Of a stretch of 64,000 bases of DNA, positions 12,390-23,505 are shown piece after piece. Made by a program: the position numbers and the translations under genes. Each line of letters begins with the position of its first letter. The first letter of the stretch is position 1. Under the pieces are notes generated by a model, which was not told the origin of the DNA, ran no database searches, and saw only the letters and a program-made list of their open reading frames with translations. The stretch covers positions 34,913,635-34,977,634 of the forward strand of contig JAFMSR010000010.1 of NCBI GenBank assembly GCA_022818135.1. Reading direction: 5' to 3'. This stretch comes from Saxidomus purpurata. Taxonomy: Eukaryota; Mollusca; Bivalvia; Venerida; Veneridae.

Positions 12390-12841
12390 TATATACAATA
12401 ATTATTTTTTTTAAACATACTCGCAAGATAGCAAACTGCAGTAACTCATGCAAAATTTCTATAAAATTATATCTTATAAAACCTTTTATAGAATTACATG
12501 TACATTTTGTACATTGTGCAAAAGGCATTAGTTTTTAAAGGAAATTTTAATCCTTTACGTCGCGTCACGCGGCATGGTACTTGTCGCATATCGCAAATGA
12601 CACGCGGCATATAGATGCCGCATATACAATCATATGCCGCGTGATGCGACATGGTTTTATTGCTCCCGCGTTGTAAAACCTCCCGCGCTATAGCGCGGCA
12701 AAAACGGAATCCGCCTGTGCTGTACTGTATTACACCATTAGTCCATAGTCTGATTTACCAGAAAAATGTACCTTGTAATGCTATCTTATATTTGGTATAC
12801 AGAAATATTAAGCACTAATTCCCAAAAATGGAGGGCATGTA

Positions 12842-13016
12842 CAGTCGGGAGTGCCTTAGTGACCTCCTACATTAAGAGACTCCCTGTCTTATGTGACTTT
12901 GTTTGAGTCCTTCCAACATAATTATTTATATAACTTGACTGTATTTAGAGACTGCCTGTCCTATGTGACATTTTTGTCAGAGTCCCCTGGAAAGGCACTT
13001 AAGACAGTCTTGACTG
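12842..13016. mobile_element. Short TIR MITE with TA target site
   Basis: 175-bp element with imperfect inverted ends (CAGTCGGGAGTGCC at the left, CAGTCAAGACTGTC from the right) flanked by TA (12840-12841, 13017-13018). Two internal copies of a GAGACT(C/G)CCTGTC(T/C)TATGTGAC-type block are present. The CAGTC ends suggest a pogo/Tc1-related MITE. Confidence 0.6.
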
Positions 13017-13466
13017 TATATTGTAAATGTTTTAAAACGCTTTAACATTAATTACTATTTAGTCTGTGTACTGGGTAGGCCACATTATTACCATACCTAG
13101 ACATACTAGCTCTCAATTGTTAAATCTTATATTAGTTCCACCTTTATGATCGCATGAGTTATAAAATATGTTGCTCTGTTTATTTATCTTACTTGAGAAG
13201 TCTCATTCTAATTCCATTTGACTTGTTAAAATGTTTTCAGAAACTGTTATTAATACAGGATAAATTGGACTGCTAAAATAACCATTATGGCTCAATTTAA
13301 CCTTATAAATTTTGTATATGTTGTGACTGCTTCATTTAATACATATTTTCATCAAACAAAATAAGAGAAAGGTAAATATATGACTGTCAATACCACATAA
13401 CCTTTCACATTTGTTGAAACTTACAATTTACTCTGCATTGTCATATGTTAAGTAAAATAAACTTAC

Positions 13467-13539
13467 TTCTCCCAGCTGGAAACAATCATTGTGACTTGAT
13501 ATACCGTCTTCTTCACAAAGTGGACATCTTGCTGTAGGA
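13467..13539 (-). CDS. TRAF-like gene copy A, coding exon 2 (RING finger, C-terminal half)
   Basis: 73-nt minus-strand exon between a TTTTTTCAG acceptor and a GTAAGT donor. One base completes the split Asn codon and 24 codons follow, containing the second RING Cys pair (CPLC), an acidic linker and CFQLGE. Length, phase and residues match exon 2 of copies C and D. In TRAF proteins this segment closes the cross-braced RING and leads to the F-x-D-x-A segment before the first zinc finger. The exon lies 0.5 kb from exon 1. The following intron (7202-13466) holds a complete 4.2-kb TIR element. Confidence 0.85.
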
Positions 13540-14068
13540 CTGAAAAAAGGCGAAAACTTACTTTTAACACAAAGAAAATCAATACTGGAGCATGTTGTGT
13601 GGGACAAGATTTGCAGTTAATGAGAATTTTAGGTAATGCTCATGGTCAGTGAATTGTTCTTTATATCTAATAACATCAGAAAGTATTGATGCAAATCATT
13701 ATGAGTTTCGTCTCTAATACATTTGCAAAAACCCTTCATACTTGCCATTTGCAAGTTAATTTGGCTCTTCATTAAAGAATTAATTTTGACATATTAAACA
13801 ATATACATGCAAAACTTGTTTAAAGACCCGGAAGACCTGAGGAAAGTTTGGACTTAATATCTGAAACAGGTTTGAAAGATAGCAACTTGCATGAAAACTT
13901 TGAGTTAACAATGGGCACATTGTTTCCGAAATTCATGCAAGAGAAATGGAACTTTTTCAAGCCATCTCAATTCTATCAAACTTGCTCTTTCCTAAATTGC
14001 ATTCAGCCTCTAAACATATAGGTCATCGGCTCAATATTAATAGATGCAAAACAGAAGTAAAGCCATAC

Positions 14069-14178
14069 TTTCTTTGCTTAAAACACCCTTCACAAAATCG
14101 GTGTCCGTTTGTTGATTGTATCGGCATTTTCAGTAATTTTTGACAAGATGGACACCGAAATTGTTTCTTGTCAGCCAT
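14069..14178 (-). CDS. TRAF-like gene copy A, coding exon 1 (RING finger, N-terminal half)
   Basis: Minus-strand exon of 36 codons plus two bases. It starts at an ATG in good context (A at -3, G at +4) and ends at a GTATGG splice donor. It reads C-x2-C (CPSC) near residues 9-12, then the TRAF-like VL/LL-x2-P/S-x-Q stretch, then STNGHRFC and a final Cys two residues on. TRAF RING fingers have the same spacing, but the position before GH is Cys in TRAFs and Asn here. TRAF proteins are cytoplasmic adaptors, often E3 ligases, below TNF-receptor and Toll-type signalling; that role is inferred from family. The exon joins exon 2 in phase (AA|T gives Asn). Intron 1 is only about 530 bp, shorter than in copies C and D. 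Confidence 0.82.
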
Positions 14179-14329
14179 TTTGAAAGTGAAGGATTGTGGG
14201 GAAAATAGGTTTCCGGTTATTGGATCTATTTTTAAATATGAAAATTGATTTGTTTCACCTGATGTTTATTAAATAAACTTGGCAAATCATCAAAGCATAT
14301 CTTCAAAATTCTTATTACGTATACGCACT

Positions 14330-14500
14330 GTCACACTGCAACAAAGGAAACTGCTTATCCTTTCTCTTCATAATGCATCTCATGCTGGTTCCAATTTCTG
14401 AAGCTTGCTGCCTTTTTCAGATTTACTAGCATTATCTTTCAGCAAATCTTTATAATCTATTGTTTGTGTTTTTATCCAGATTTAACTTCCGTGTAGCGGC
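14330..14500 (-). promoter_or_regulatory. Conserved noncoding block upstream of exon 1, copy A
   Basis: Read on the minus strand, a block of about 110 bp (GGAAGTTAAATCTGGATAAA, then AAGATTTGCTGAAAGAT, then GCAAGCTTCAGAAATT) lies 0.15-0.3 kb upstream of the copy A ATG. It matches blocks at 37690-37860 (copy C) and 54320-54440 and 56370-56460 (copy D). Reading frames differ and carry stops, so it is not coding in an obvious way; it could be a 5' UTR exon or promoter element. Confidence 0.55.
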
Positions 14501-14509
14501 TGGCTTTCT

Positions 14510-15880
14510 TTGTCACTAAAGAACTTTAACCAGCGACCCCTTGTTCTTTTCGTTGACAGAGATCAGACTCTTTTAAGCGAATCTCTTAAGCAGCTTTATT
14601 CTGCGCAAGTTTAATAGGCACTTATTTACTTCCAGTCTGACATTTCATCCTGCATCACTTTAGTCGTAAACCAGTTGCTAGTCATTTTCGGGAGTTTGGA
14701 AACTTTAAGTTCAATTTCTTAAATTTAAGTCATGCTTATTCTTTGTTTGATGAGCACATGTCATTGCTATGGTGCGAGTCATTTAAAAACTGAATTTGTG
14801 CTAATATGTATTTTAAATTCAATATATATATTCTTTTATATATTTTCATAAAGAATTTAATTTAGATCTACTGAAAAAAGACATTCGTTATTATGTAAAA
14901 ATCATTATTAATATCTATAATAATATTAATTATCTGTATACTTCTGGTGAAGTTTATTCGCATGTTGACAGATAGCTATTTGAAAGTTCTTCCTTAAATG
15001 TCAATATTTGTGATTATAATCGAAGTACTGATATAAAATATTTCACTATGTGCGAGTTGCATATCTAATATTTCCTCATTAACAGTTTATCCAGTTTTCT
15101 CATTTACTTTTTAAGAAGCCGCGGTAAGCGCTGGGTCGGAGGGTAAATTTTTCAATCGTCTCAGTACATTGCCCAAACCAAACCTCTCTTTCTCTCTTAA
15201 TATGATTCCATCTAGAATGAGTCTCGTCAGTGATTTACAAAGCCGAAACTTATTTATTTATTTACCTATTTATATCTCATCAATGGTTGTAGTTTTAAGT
15301 CCCAACATTTTCCGACAAGGCTTTACTCTACCTCTCCGGTAATTTCTTTCAAACACGTTTCAATGCACATTTTTCATTAAGTATTCACCAGTTCAGTATT
15401 ATTTGTAACTGACTCACTGATTGGATTTGTAAACTCGGTACCGACTATTGTCATATGACCGAGCGGTTATATTAAGTAATAATAATAGTACTAGTAATAT
15501 AATAGTACGGTTTACATGTTTAAATGCAATCAGCCAATCAAAAGCATATACTTGTCGGACGGTAAGGTATATCGAGGGGCGATCGTAAAACTGTTGTATC
15601 TGCATATAAAAATAGAAGCAGATACAATAGTTTCATAATCAACCTTCGATATGCAAACTTGTAAGTCCTTTATTCTGGTCTCCTAATGGTTTTGTTTTAT
15701 GTCATATTAGATCACACGCAGGTATGTTGTTACCATTTGGCACTTTTCCAAACCGACATCCTTTTATGCTAAATAACAATAAAGTATTGATGCATACAAA
15801 TGGCCTTAAATGAGCAAAATAATAACACCAGGAACTACAAAAATGGTATGGCGTGAGACTGCTACTCTGAACGTTTGCTT
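14510..15880. other. AT-rich stretch, nothing recognised
   Basis: Upstream of copy A. Short open frames only; no exon pattern, tRNA or clear terminal repeats. Confidence 0.5.
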
Positions 15881-15885
15881 CATAA

Positions 15886-16863
15886 ACAAGAGCTGTCAGT
15901 AGACAGCGCGCTCGACTATTCTCAGTGATTGACAATATAAAATAATATCCATCCTGACTGTAAATGAGTCTCTAAAGGGGATAATTATGTCAAAATGCTT
16001 GATACAGTTACCTCCTCCTGTACACAGGTTCGGATCATGATGGTGAACAAGTGTGCAAAGTTTGAAAGGCATATGTCGATGGACTTTGAAAATGTCTGAG
16101 GTGGTAAGCAAACTTTAACGTACATTCTAAGTCGAAAAAGGGGCATAATTCTGTCAAAAGGCTTGATAGAGTTACCTCCTCCTGTGTACAGGTTGGGGGC
16201 ATGATGGTGAACAAGTGTGCAAAGTTTCAAAGCCAGATGACAATTGAATTGGAAAATATTTGAGGTGGTACGCAAACTTTAACGTAAATTCTAAGTCGAA
16301 AAAGGGGCATAATTCTGTCAAAAGGCTTGATAGAGTTACCTCCTCCTGTGTACAGGTTGGGGGCATGATGGTGAACAAGTGTGCAAAGTTTCAAAGCCAG
16401 ATGACAATTGAATTGGAAAATATTTGAGGTGGTACGCAAACTTTAACGTAAATTCTAAGTCGAAAAAGGGGCATAATTCTGTCAAAAAGCTTGATACAGT
16501 GACCTCCTCCTTTGTACAGGTTGGGGGCATGATGGTGAACAAGCGTGCGAAGTTTCAAAGCCAGATGTCAATGGACTTTGAAAATATTTGAGGTGGTACG
16601 CAAACTTTAACGTAAATTCTAAGTAGAAAAAAGGCATAATTTTGTCAAAATGCTTGATAGAGTTACCTCCTCCTGTGTACAGATTGGGGGCATGATGGTG
16701 AACAAGTGTGCAAAGTTTCAAAGCCATATGTCAATGGACTTTGAAAATATTTGAGGTGGTACGCAAACTTTAACATAAGTGGTTACGCCGACGCCGACGC
16801 CGACGCCGACGCTCGGGTGACTAGGATAGCTCTCCTTATTCTTCGAATAGTCGAGCTAAAAAA
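15886..16863 (+). mobile_element. Pearl-like element with five 164-bp tandem core units
   Basis: The left end is ACAAGAGCTGTCAGTAGACA, then GCGCTCGACTATTC. The right end is a CGCCGACGCCGACG run, then GGATAGCTCTCCTTATTCTT and AATAGTCGAGCTAAAAA. The core is five tandem units starting at about 15997, 16161, 16325, 16489 and 16652 (period 163-164 bp), each with TTGATA-AG-TACCTCCTCC and GTGAACAAG-GTGC-AAGTTT. A core of about 160 bp repeated in tandem between unique flanks is the described structure of bivalve pearl elements. Overlapping minus-strand open frames are repeat by-products. Confidence 0.7.
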
Positions 16864-17314
16864 CGTCCTTTCCCAACTTTATTTCATCATATCTGGCTCC
16901 AGTAGGCCTAAAGAATTTATTCAAAATAAATATACATCTTTATATAGGGAACAATTCACATACTTTGATTGGCCTGTTACAGGAAGAACAACTGTCACTT
17001 CATTAATGCGTTGAAGTAGTCGGTATACACTGTAAAGTTACAGTAACAACACACTTAGTCTTAAAATCCCCGAAAGCATCGTGATGTATATGATAAAAAA
17101 GAATAAAAAAAACTATTAACCAAAAACAGGTAAAGGGGATACAAATCAAAGGAAAATGCGAGTTTTATGAATGGGGCACCTATTTACATTTTTGTTTATA
17201 CTGTTCTTAATATAATAACATCGAATGATAAGCGTTTACAGTCTAGATTTTCAAACTAGTTTAATTTTCAGACTAGTTCGGTAAGGGGAAAATAACTTAT
17301 ATTACATTGTATAC

Positions 17315-17572
17315 AAGAGCACCGCATGCGGGTGCTGGACGCTCGTCTGATTTCATCCTTTTACCCCAAAAAAGTCACACTCAGTATCTACAGCATACAA
17401 CGTGAAGAAGGCTATTAGATGAACAAGTTTTACAAGTTTCAAATTGATAACTTTCATAGTTTCCATGTAAGTGACATAAACGCAAAACTTAACCAACGCC
17501 GACGACGACGACAATCAAGTGACGACAATAGCTCGTAATTTTTTTTCCAAAAAATCAGACGAGCTAATAAGG
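17315..17572 (+). mobile_element. Short element related to the pearl-like group
   Basis: Starts ACAAGAGCACCGCATGCGGG, TGCTGGACGCTCGTCTGATT and ends ACGCCGACGACGACGACAAT, then AAAAATCAGACGAGCTAAT. The ends are partly inverted to each other (CTCGTCTGATTT / AAATCAGACGAG). Confidence 0.55.
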
Positions 17573-17599
17573 GTAAAGTCGTTTTCGTAAAAAAAATTT

Positions 17600-19060
17600 A
17601 AATCAGCGTGCATTTCCTCACTCCAAATTGAATTATACTTTACACAATTATATGTATTGGTTTTATAAAAGCAGAACTTTTCGTAGGTAAGAGTTCAACT
17701 TCAAAGACATCTTTTTAGAAACAGAAAAAAAAGATCGCTCCTTCAAAAGCAAATCAGCTATGAGCATTCCATATAGATGCGACTCTAAACCGCTTCAGAA
17801 ATCTACTGGTATAAAATATATTTTCAGTGTGTTCAATGTAATACAAGTGCTACCCTGTGAGAAAGACATATAAATGAAAAGTGCAATAAAAATACTATAA
17901 AATGGAGACAATTACTGAAAACAGGGTTAAAGCCCGAATGTGAACATCATTTCCTTTAATGTCTGTCTGTAAAAGTGTGTTGGTCTACCTTTAATACCGA
18001 TCAAGGTATTGTCATTACAAATGAAATTGAAAATGAGATATTTATAAAATACTCCTGTATAGTTATAGTTCTTGTTTATTCCATGTACATTTGTTTGTTC
18101 ATAATTTAAAATTCATTGGATTATATGATACACATGTCTATAAATTACGATAACTGAGATTGTGGGTGCATAAGGAAATATCGTGAAAAAGAAAATAACT
18201 CAAGTAAGAGTTGTATTTCTTCTATTTAGCACTTCTTTCTTAAGCAACATGTTGGACGGTCGACCGAACAAACGGACGGGCGAGCGAGCTGGCAAGCAGG
18301 TCGGCAGGCATAGAGACAGACGATCCCTTATACTTCCCAATATATAATAGTAAACAGGTTAGAGACTGAATAACAAAAGATTATCTAGTATCAAAGCTAC
18401 TTCTTTAGATTATCATCCAGGATACAAGGCGGTGGCAATACCTAACCAACAGCATATTGTGTTCAGATAAAATGAAATTTCAATCAAACCTTTTAAAAGT
18501 TTTAATTATGAATAATTAGTTTTATCGGTACAAAACATGCATTATTAGAGTTTATTCATCTAAAACAGTTGACGTTTGATGTAATATTCTGATATCGGCA
18601 TTAGATTTGAAAAGTATTAAATATATAAAAGATGGACTTTCAGTTATATTTAAATATCATTGCACTTGTACCTGTTTAACTTTAAAGGTGTACATCTCGT
18701 AATACAAGTTGTTTTCAATAGTAACCAAATCACAATAACGTGAAGACAATACGTATAAATTTCATTAAAAAGTCATGAAAACTATACTGAGTCACCAGAC
18801 TGTATCATTTGTTTTGTACACTTCTTTGTCCTGTTTTGGAAACCAAACACCCAGTGTATAGAAAAGTATTTTGAGAATCATCTGGTGTAAAAATGATTAA
18901 AATTGTTTTAGGGTTTCGCCAACCAATTTTATGATTTATGCTATTTTAATATCTAATCGTGTGAAGGTTCGGATGTCTTCGTATAGTTCACGAAAGTTAT
19001 CGATTAATCGCTCGTTCAATAGTTTGTACATGTACGTGGTGGTAGCTATCACCAACCTGG
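17600..19060. other. AT-rich stretch, nothing recognised
   Basis: No exon or transposon ends identified. A short GC-richer patch at 18255-18330 (GGACGGTCGACCGAACAAAC and similar) may be the terminus of a repeat. Confidence 0.45.
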
Positions 19061-19109
19061 TCTAAATTCTTCTTTGCGTGGTTGCATGTCCAGCAGTGAG
19101 TAATTGTTT

Positions 19110-19545
19110 CACCTAAAATACATATTTAACTGGAGAACACTTTGGCCTAGGATCTTGAAACTTGAAACTTGATGTGGAGGTTGATCATGACCAGCAGCGG
19201 AACTCTCTTGTGTTTGAGGTCAGTAAGTCAAAGGTAAAGGTCACAGTGACCCGGAATAGTAAAACGGTTTCCGGACAATAACTCGATAACGCGTGATCGT
19301 AGCATCTTGAAACTTGAATGTGGAGATTGATCATGGCCAGCAGATGACCCCTATTTATTTTGAGGTCAGTAGGTCAAAGGTCACAAATACCTGGGGTTAC
19401 TGTAGTTAAACGGTTTCTCGGCGATAACTCGAGAACGGATGGGCCTAAGATCTTAAAACTTGATGTGGAGGTTGGTCGTGACCAGAAGATGACCCCTATT
19501 GATATTGTTGTCAGTAGGTCTAAGGTCAAGGTCAGTGAGACTTTT
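19110..19545. repeat. Tandem repeat of about 145 bp carrying nuclear-receptor-like half-sites
   Basis: Three units aligned at about 19191, 19337 and 19482 (intervals 145-146 bp), each with GATGTGGAGGTTG-TC-TGACCAGC and TGAGGTCAGTAGGTCAAAGG blocks. One unit contains GGTCACAGTGACC (19239-19251), another AGGTCAAAGGTCA (19371-19383). These are textbook palindromic and DR1 nuclear-receptor site patterns. The repeat runs into a T-rich degenerate tract. Confidence 0.75.
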
Positions 19546-19925
19546 TTAAGGCCACATGAAATTTTTGGGCCCAATTTCTTTTTCAAAATAAGGTCAACAC
19601 ATTTTTTTTTGTTAGAAGGCCTTGTATTTTTTCTTTTAATAAGGCAAAATTAAAAAAAAAATTAGGCCGGCAAGTTTTTTTTTCAGGGCAAATTTTATAT
19701 AAAAATTTAAGGCACACATTTAAAAAAAAAATTTAAGGCCATTTTTTTGAAGGACAACAATTTCCTTTTTTTTGCAAAGGCCAAAATTTGTATTTTTTGT
19801 AAGTTTTTCAGGCCTCTTGATTTTTTATAAGGTCATACGAATTCTTTTTTGAGGCGCGTTTGAATCTTCTTTTTAAGGCCATATGAAAAAATACAGTCAT
19901 ACAATGTTTTTTTTTTTCAAACTTG
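19546..19925. repeat. T-rich degenerate tract with AAGGCC(A) motifs
   Basis: Runs of T or A (7-10 bases) alternate with AAGGCCA-like motifs at irregular spacing of about 25-45 bp. Low complexity, no coding potential. Confidence 0.6.
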
Positions 19926-20639
19926 ATTTGTCATTACCATTAGATTATCCCTATTCATTTTCAGGTTATAAGGTCTTATGCGAATTTCACAGTGACTTTT
20001 GCATAGTTATACTTTTGCATCAAGGGGGGTATTTGTGTTTTACAAACAGCTCTTGTTTTCTATAAAAAATCGACCGTGGGTCATCATCCTATGGGGGTCA
20101 AAATACGTTACGCGGACTTATTCTTGACTACAAGAGATGTTCATTGATATCAGATTCATTTCGGGTCATGTGCTTGGAAGTTTGTGCGAAAAAAAGTTTA
20201 AAGCCTTTGATTCCCGTAAATTATATTCCTTGAAAATTAAAGATAAAACATAGCCAATATTACCATAATTGCTAAGGCATTTGTGTAATAACTACTTAGT
20301 TTGGGCTTAAGTTTCATATATGTTTAGAAACATAAGAAGGATTTCTTTACAGTGATATCGGTTTATATCAGTCGGATAAAAAATGTTGTCTTCGAAACAT
20401 GATTTCTGTAATTTTTATTTCTTGCAAAATTACCATAATTTGTGTGATAGATACTTACTTTAGATTAAAGTTTTATATATATTTGGAAACGTTGGAACGT
20501 TTTATTTACAATGTTACCTGTTTCATTTCAGTCGGACAAGAAATGTAGCTTTAATAACATTCTTTCTTTTTATTTCCGGGTTTCCTTAAATATTTTCCGA
20601 GTTTTCAATAATTTCCGGCTTTTAAACTTGTCCATGACT

Positions 20640-21583
20640 TAACATAAAGTATTCAATGACAAGGAAGGGAACTCATTTTTGTCTGCCAAGACACTGCAAC
20701 AATAGAGTCAGTACTTATCTTATGCCCTCTCATAAAAATGTAGACATGAAATCATCATTAAATCTTTTTCTGCATTCAAAATCACCCTACCAAATACCAA
20801 AGAATCACTATACTTCCCTTTAATGTCCTCTCTCATTGTATGCAATTCGAACAAATTTCATTAATTCCTTTAGAGTTATGCTCCGGACAAGAACATGTAA
20901 CAAAGGGGGATAATTAAAAATTAGGTAAGGTAGAGTTAGTTTTTGTACATTGCACTTCCCCTCACTGTGCTCTATAACTGTATGAAGTTTCAAGTAATTC
21001 TCTTCGATGATTTTGCACTTATGGCCCGGAAAAGAAAAAACAATATTGAAAGGGAGATAATTAGAAAATAGCAACATAGGGTTACGACTCTTCAGCACTG
21101 AACTTTCCCAGAGTGTCCTCTTGTATGCAATTGGAGGGAGTTTTAGGGATATGCCCTGGACAAGAAAATGTAACAAGGATTGTTAAAAAACAGGCATGGT
21201 AGAGTTATGGTTCTTGGGCACTGCACTTCCCCTCATTGTGGCATATGGCTGTAATAAGTTTGAAGAAATTACCTTCAGTACTTTTGGAGTAATGCTCTAG
21301 ACAAGAAAAATACTAAAGGGAGACAATTAAAAATTAAGACAATATAGGGTTATGGCTCTTAGGTACTGAACTTTCTCTGAGTGTCCTCTCTCATCATATG
21401 CAACTGGCAGGAATTTACTTTAGTACATTTTAAGTTATGTTCCGGAAAAGAAAATGTAGCAAAGAGGGATGCATGTAACTATACAATAGGCACGGTAGAG
21501 TTATTTTTCCTGGGCACTGCACTTAGTAATTCCCTTTAATACTTTTGGAGTTATGCACCGGAAAAAGAAGTGTGTACGGAAAT
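20640..21583. repeat. Dimeric tandem repeat, about 268-bp period
   Basis: Two alternating monomers: one has CACTGCACTTCCCCTCA (20950, 21218, and a broken one near 21513), the other ACTGAACTTTC and GAGTGTCCTCT (21095, 21362). Like monomers are 267-268 bp apart. A SINE is inserted at the right end. Inverted relatives occur at 24240-24560. Confidence 0.65.
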
Positions 21584-21596
21584 ACAGACGGGTCGA

Positions 21597-21827
21597 TGTC
21601 CGCCTCCGTTGTCGAATGGTTAGAGTCGCTGACTTGAAATCACTGTAACCTCATAGATTTATATGAGCCATTGGGTCCATAAGTTCGTGTATCTTTATGT
21701 GAGAAAATTGGCAGATTCTTACGGAGGATAGGAGTCTAATACTTTTACCCAGGAACGATTGTTAGGTAAACTGTTTGACTGTTAAAATGACCAAAAACAC
21801 GGTTGGAACGGGCGTTAAACTCCTACA
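21597..21827 (+). mobile_element. tRNA-Ser-derived SINE with 13-bp target duplication
   Basis: 231-bp element flanked by a perfect 13-bp duplication ACAGACGGGTCGA (21584-21596, 21828-21840). The head resembles tRNA-Ser(TGA): GTCGAATGGTTAGAG (A-box region), then CTGACTTGAAATCAC (anticodon arm). The tail has GGTAAACTG, GTTGGAACGGGCGTTAAAC. Long duplications and a tRNA-like head are hallmarks of LINE-mobilised SINEs; the duplication implies a relatively recent insertion. Confidence 0.85.
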
Positions 21828-21949
21828 ACAGACGGGTCGACAAAGCTTCTTTGGTGGCGTAAAAAACAAGAGAAAACAGTCCATGATTAAATCATTATAA
21901 TAAAAATACAGAGCTGGCTACATAGCCACTTCCTATTATTTTTCTCATA

Positions 21950-23505
21950 CATGCATGTAGTGGCTCTAGTATAAAACAGTTGTTAATTCAGCAGATGCCA
22001 GTATACGACGGGATGGGTTAGTTTCAGATCTGAAGACATTAATAAAGTTTTAAATAATTCCTGTTAGTGGTTACTCTGATACATGTATGTGCTTTATAGT
22101 AGTTGCATGTAAAACTTTTACCAACATTTCTAAGTCAAAATGGGCCATAATTTGTGATATACATGTATTCAAGAAAGTGTTATCTAACTTGATTGTTTGG
22201 TACTCCTGAATACATTAATGAAGTTTCAAATCATTCCAATTACTGGTTACTGTTACTAGTAGTTGCATGTATAACTTTAACCAAACTTTAATCAGAGTAC
22301 AAATTTTCTAAGTGAAAATAGGCCGTAACTTATCGTAGATTCTACCCAGAGTTATCAAACATATGTTTTTGGTAACTTTGTTAACTGGGGAAGTCTTCTG
22401 TGAAGTTTCAATCCAATTCATTGTATGATTATTGAGATATGACCTTGCTAGTAAAATTTAACCAAAAGTGTGACACGAACGCCGGACAAAGTGATCATAT
22501 GTGTCCGCTCTGCAACGCTAGCGACACAAACATGATTTATCGGGAACATGCTGAAAGTATGGGCACCTTCTCTTGTTAGTGAAGCTTCCCATAAAGATTT
22601 GTTTCCTTCCAACCTGCGGTTGGCAATAAATAGCACGGACTTGAAGTATATGAAAATGCATGTAATCAAGGAGTTATATCTCTGAAAAATCACCTTAACA
22701 TGAAGATGGTATACCAATCTCCTCTTGATAGAGAAGCAGTCTATGAAACATCACTGACTCCCGAGAAATAGCAAGCACAAGAATGTTGGATAGGTGGGGT
22801 GGGTAATAAAGTACAGCTATGCCAGCTATCTAATATTTCAAAATGGAGGTCTGTTATAGGTTTGGTGAAACACATCAAGTTTCATGGAAATCTATCCACC
22901 ATTATGGACAAATATGAATCCTGAATTTGAAGCAATTATTTTTGTCTACTAACTTGGTTCAACCTGCTTACTAACTTAATTTTAACCAGCAGGTACACGA
23001 GAATAAAGACTGGTTCAAGAGAATGCCTAGACATTCACTAAGTATATCAACATTTTGACAGAACAACTGAACTGGACATCAAGCAGGGATTTAAACACAA
23101 ACTGATCTGGATACTAGACATGGTTCTATACAACAAATGAACTTGATACTAAGCAGGGTTTTACACAACAACTGAAACGGATGTTGTTTCAAGTTTTGAT
23201 TTAATTTATAAAGAATACATGATTAGGTACATAACTTTTCTTCATCATTGGACAACCAACGTGACGGTTGTTGAGTGTGCTATGTTCCAACATTACTGTT
23301 TGTAGCACCTGGGTTCCAACGATGTACTTTCTTTATCACAGGAGAAATTATACTTAGAATAAATGATGCACTTTTTATTTTGAAAAAAGTGATTACAAAA
23401 ACTTCAAGCATAAAGGTTTTACAAAGTCATTATTAATAGAATGACAATAACAAACATATAATGCTACAAATGTATATCACAGAAAAAGTGTTTAAATATT
23501 TAAAA
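21950..23505. repeat. Left arm of a large inverted repeat
   Basis: Reverse-complement homology to 30870-32915: outer edge GCATGTAGTGGCTCTAGTAT, with further shared blocks around 22800-23030 and 23190-23500. The arm holds about four degraded units of the sequence amplified as a minisatellite in the right arm. The spacer (about 7.4 kb) contains copy B exon 3 and the assembly gap. Confidence 0.7.

Larger units (their letters stand above)
8490..12727. mobile_element. 4.2-kb TIR DNA element with TA target site, in intron 2 of copy A
   Basis: The ends are a perfect 16-bp inverted repeat, CAGTACAGCACAGGCG, at 8490-8505 and 12712-12727, flanked by TA on both sides (8488-8489, 12728-12729). Removing it rejoins two halves of a repeated local sequence that exists uninterrupted at about 8280-8450. 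The subterminal 200 bp are GC-rich and full of CCGCAT/ATGCGG palindromes. No transposase was recognised, so it is probably non-autonomous or decayed. It carries a CT microsatellite, a SINE and a pogo-like MITE. Confidence 0.85.

Noticed and set aside
15896..16727. A set of overlapping, similar minus-strand peptides with CxxxHHH motifs
   Set aside because: They are one translation of each 164-bp tandem unit; the frame changes between units and no unit has start or splice signals.
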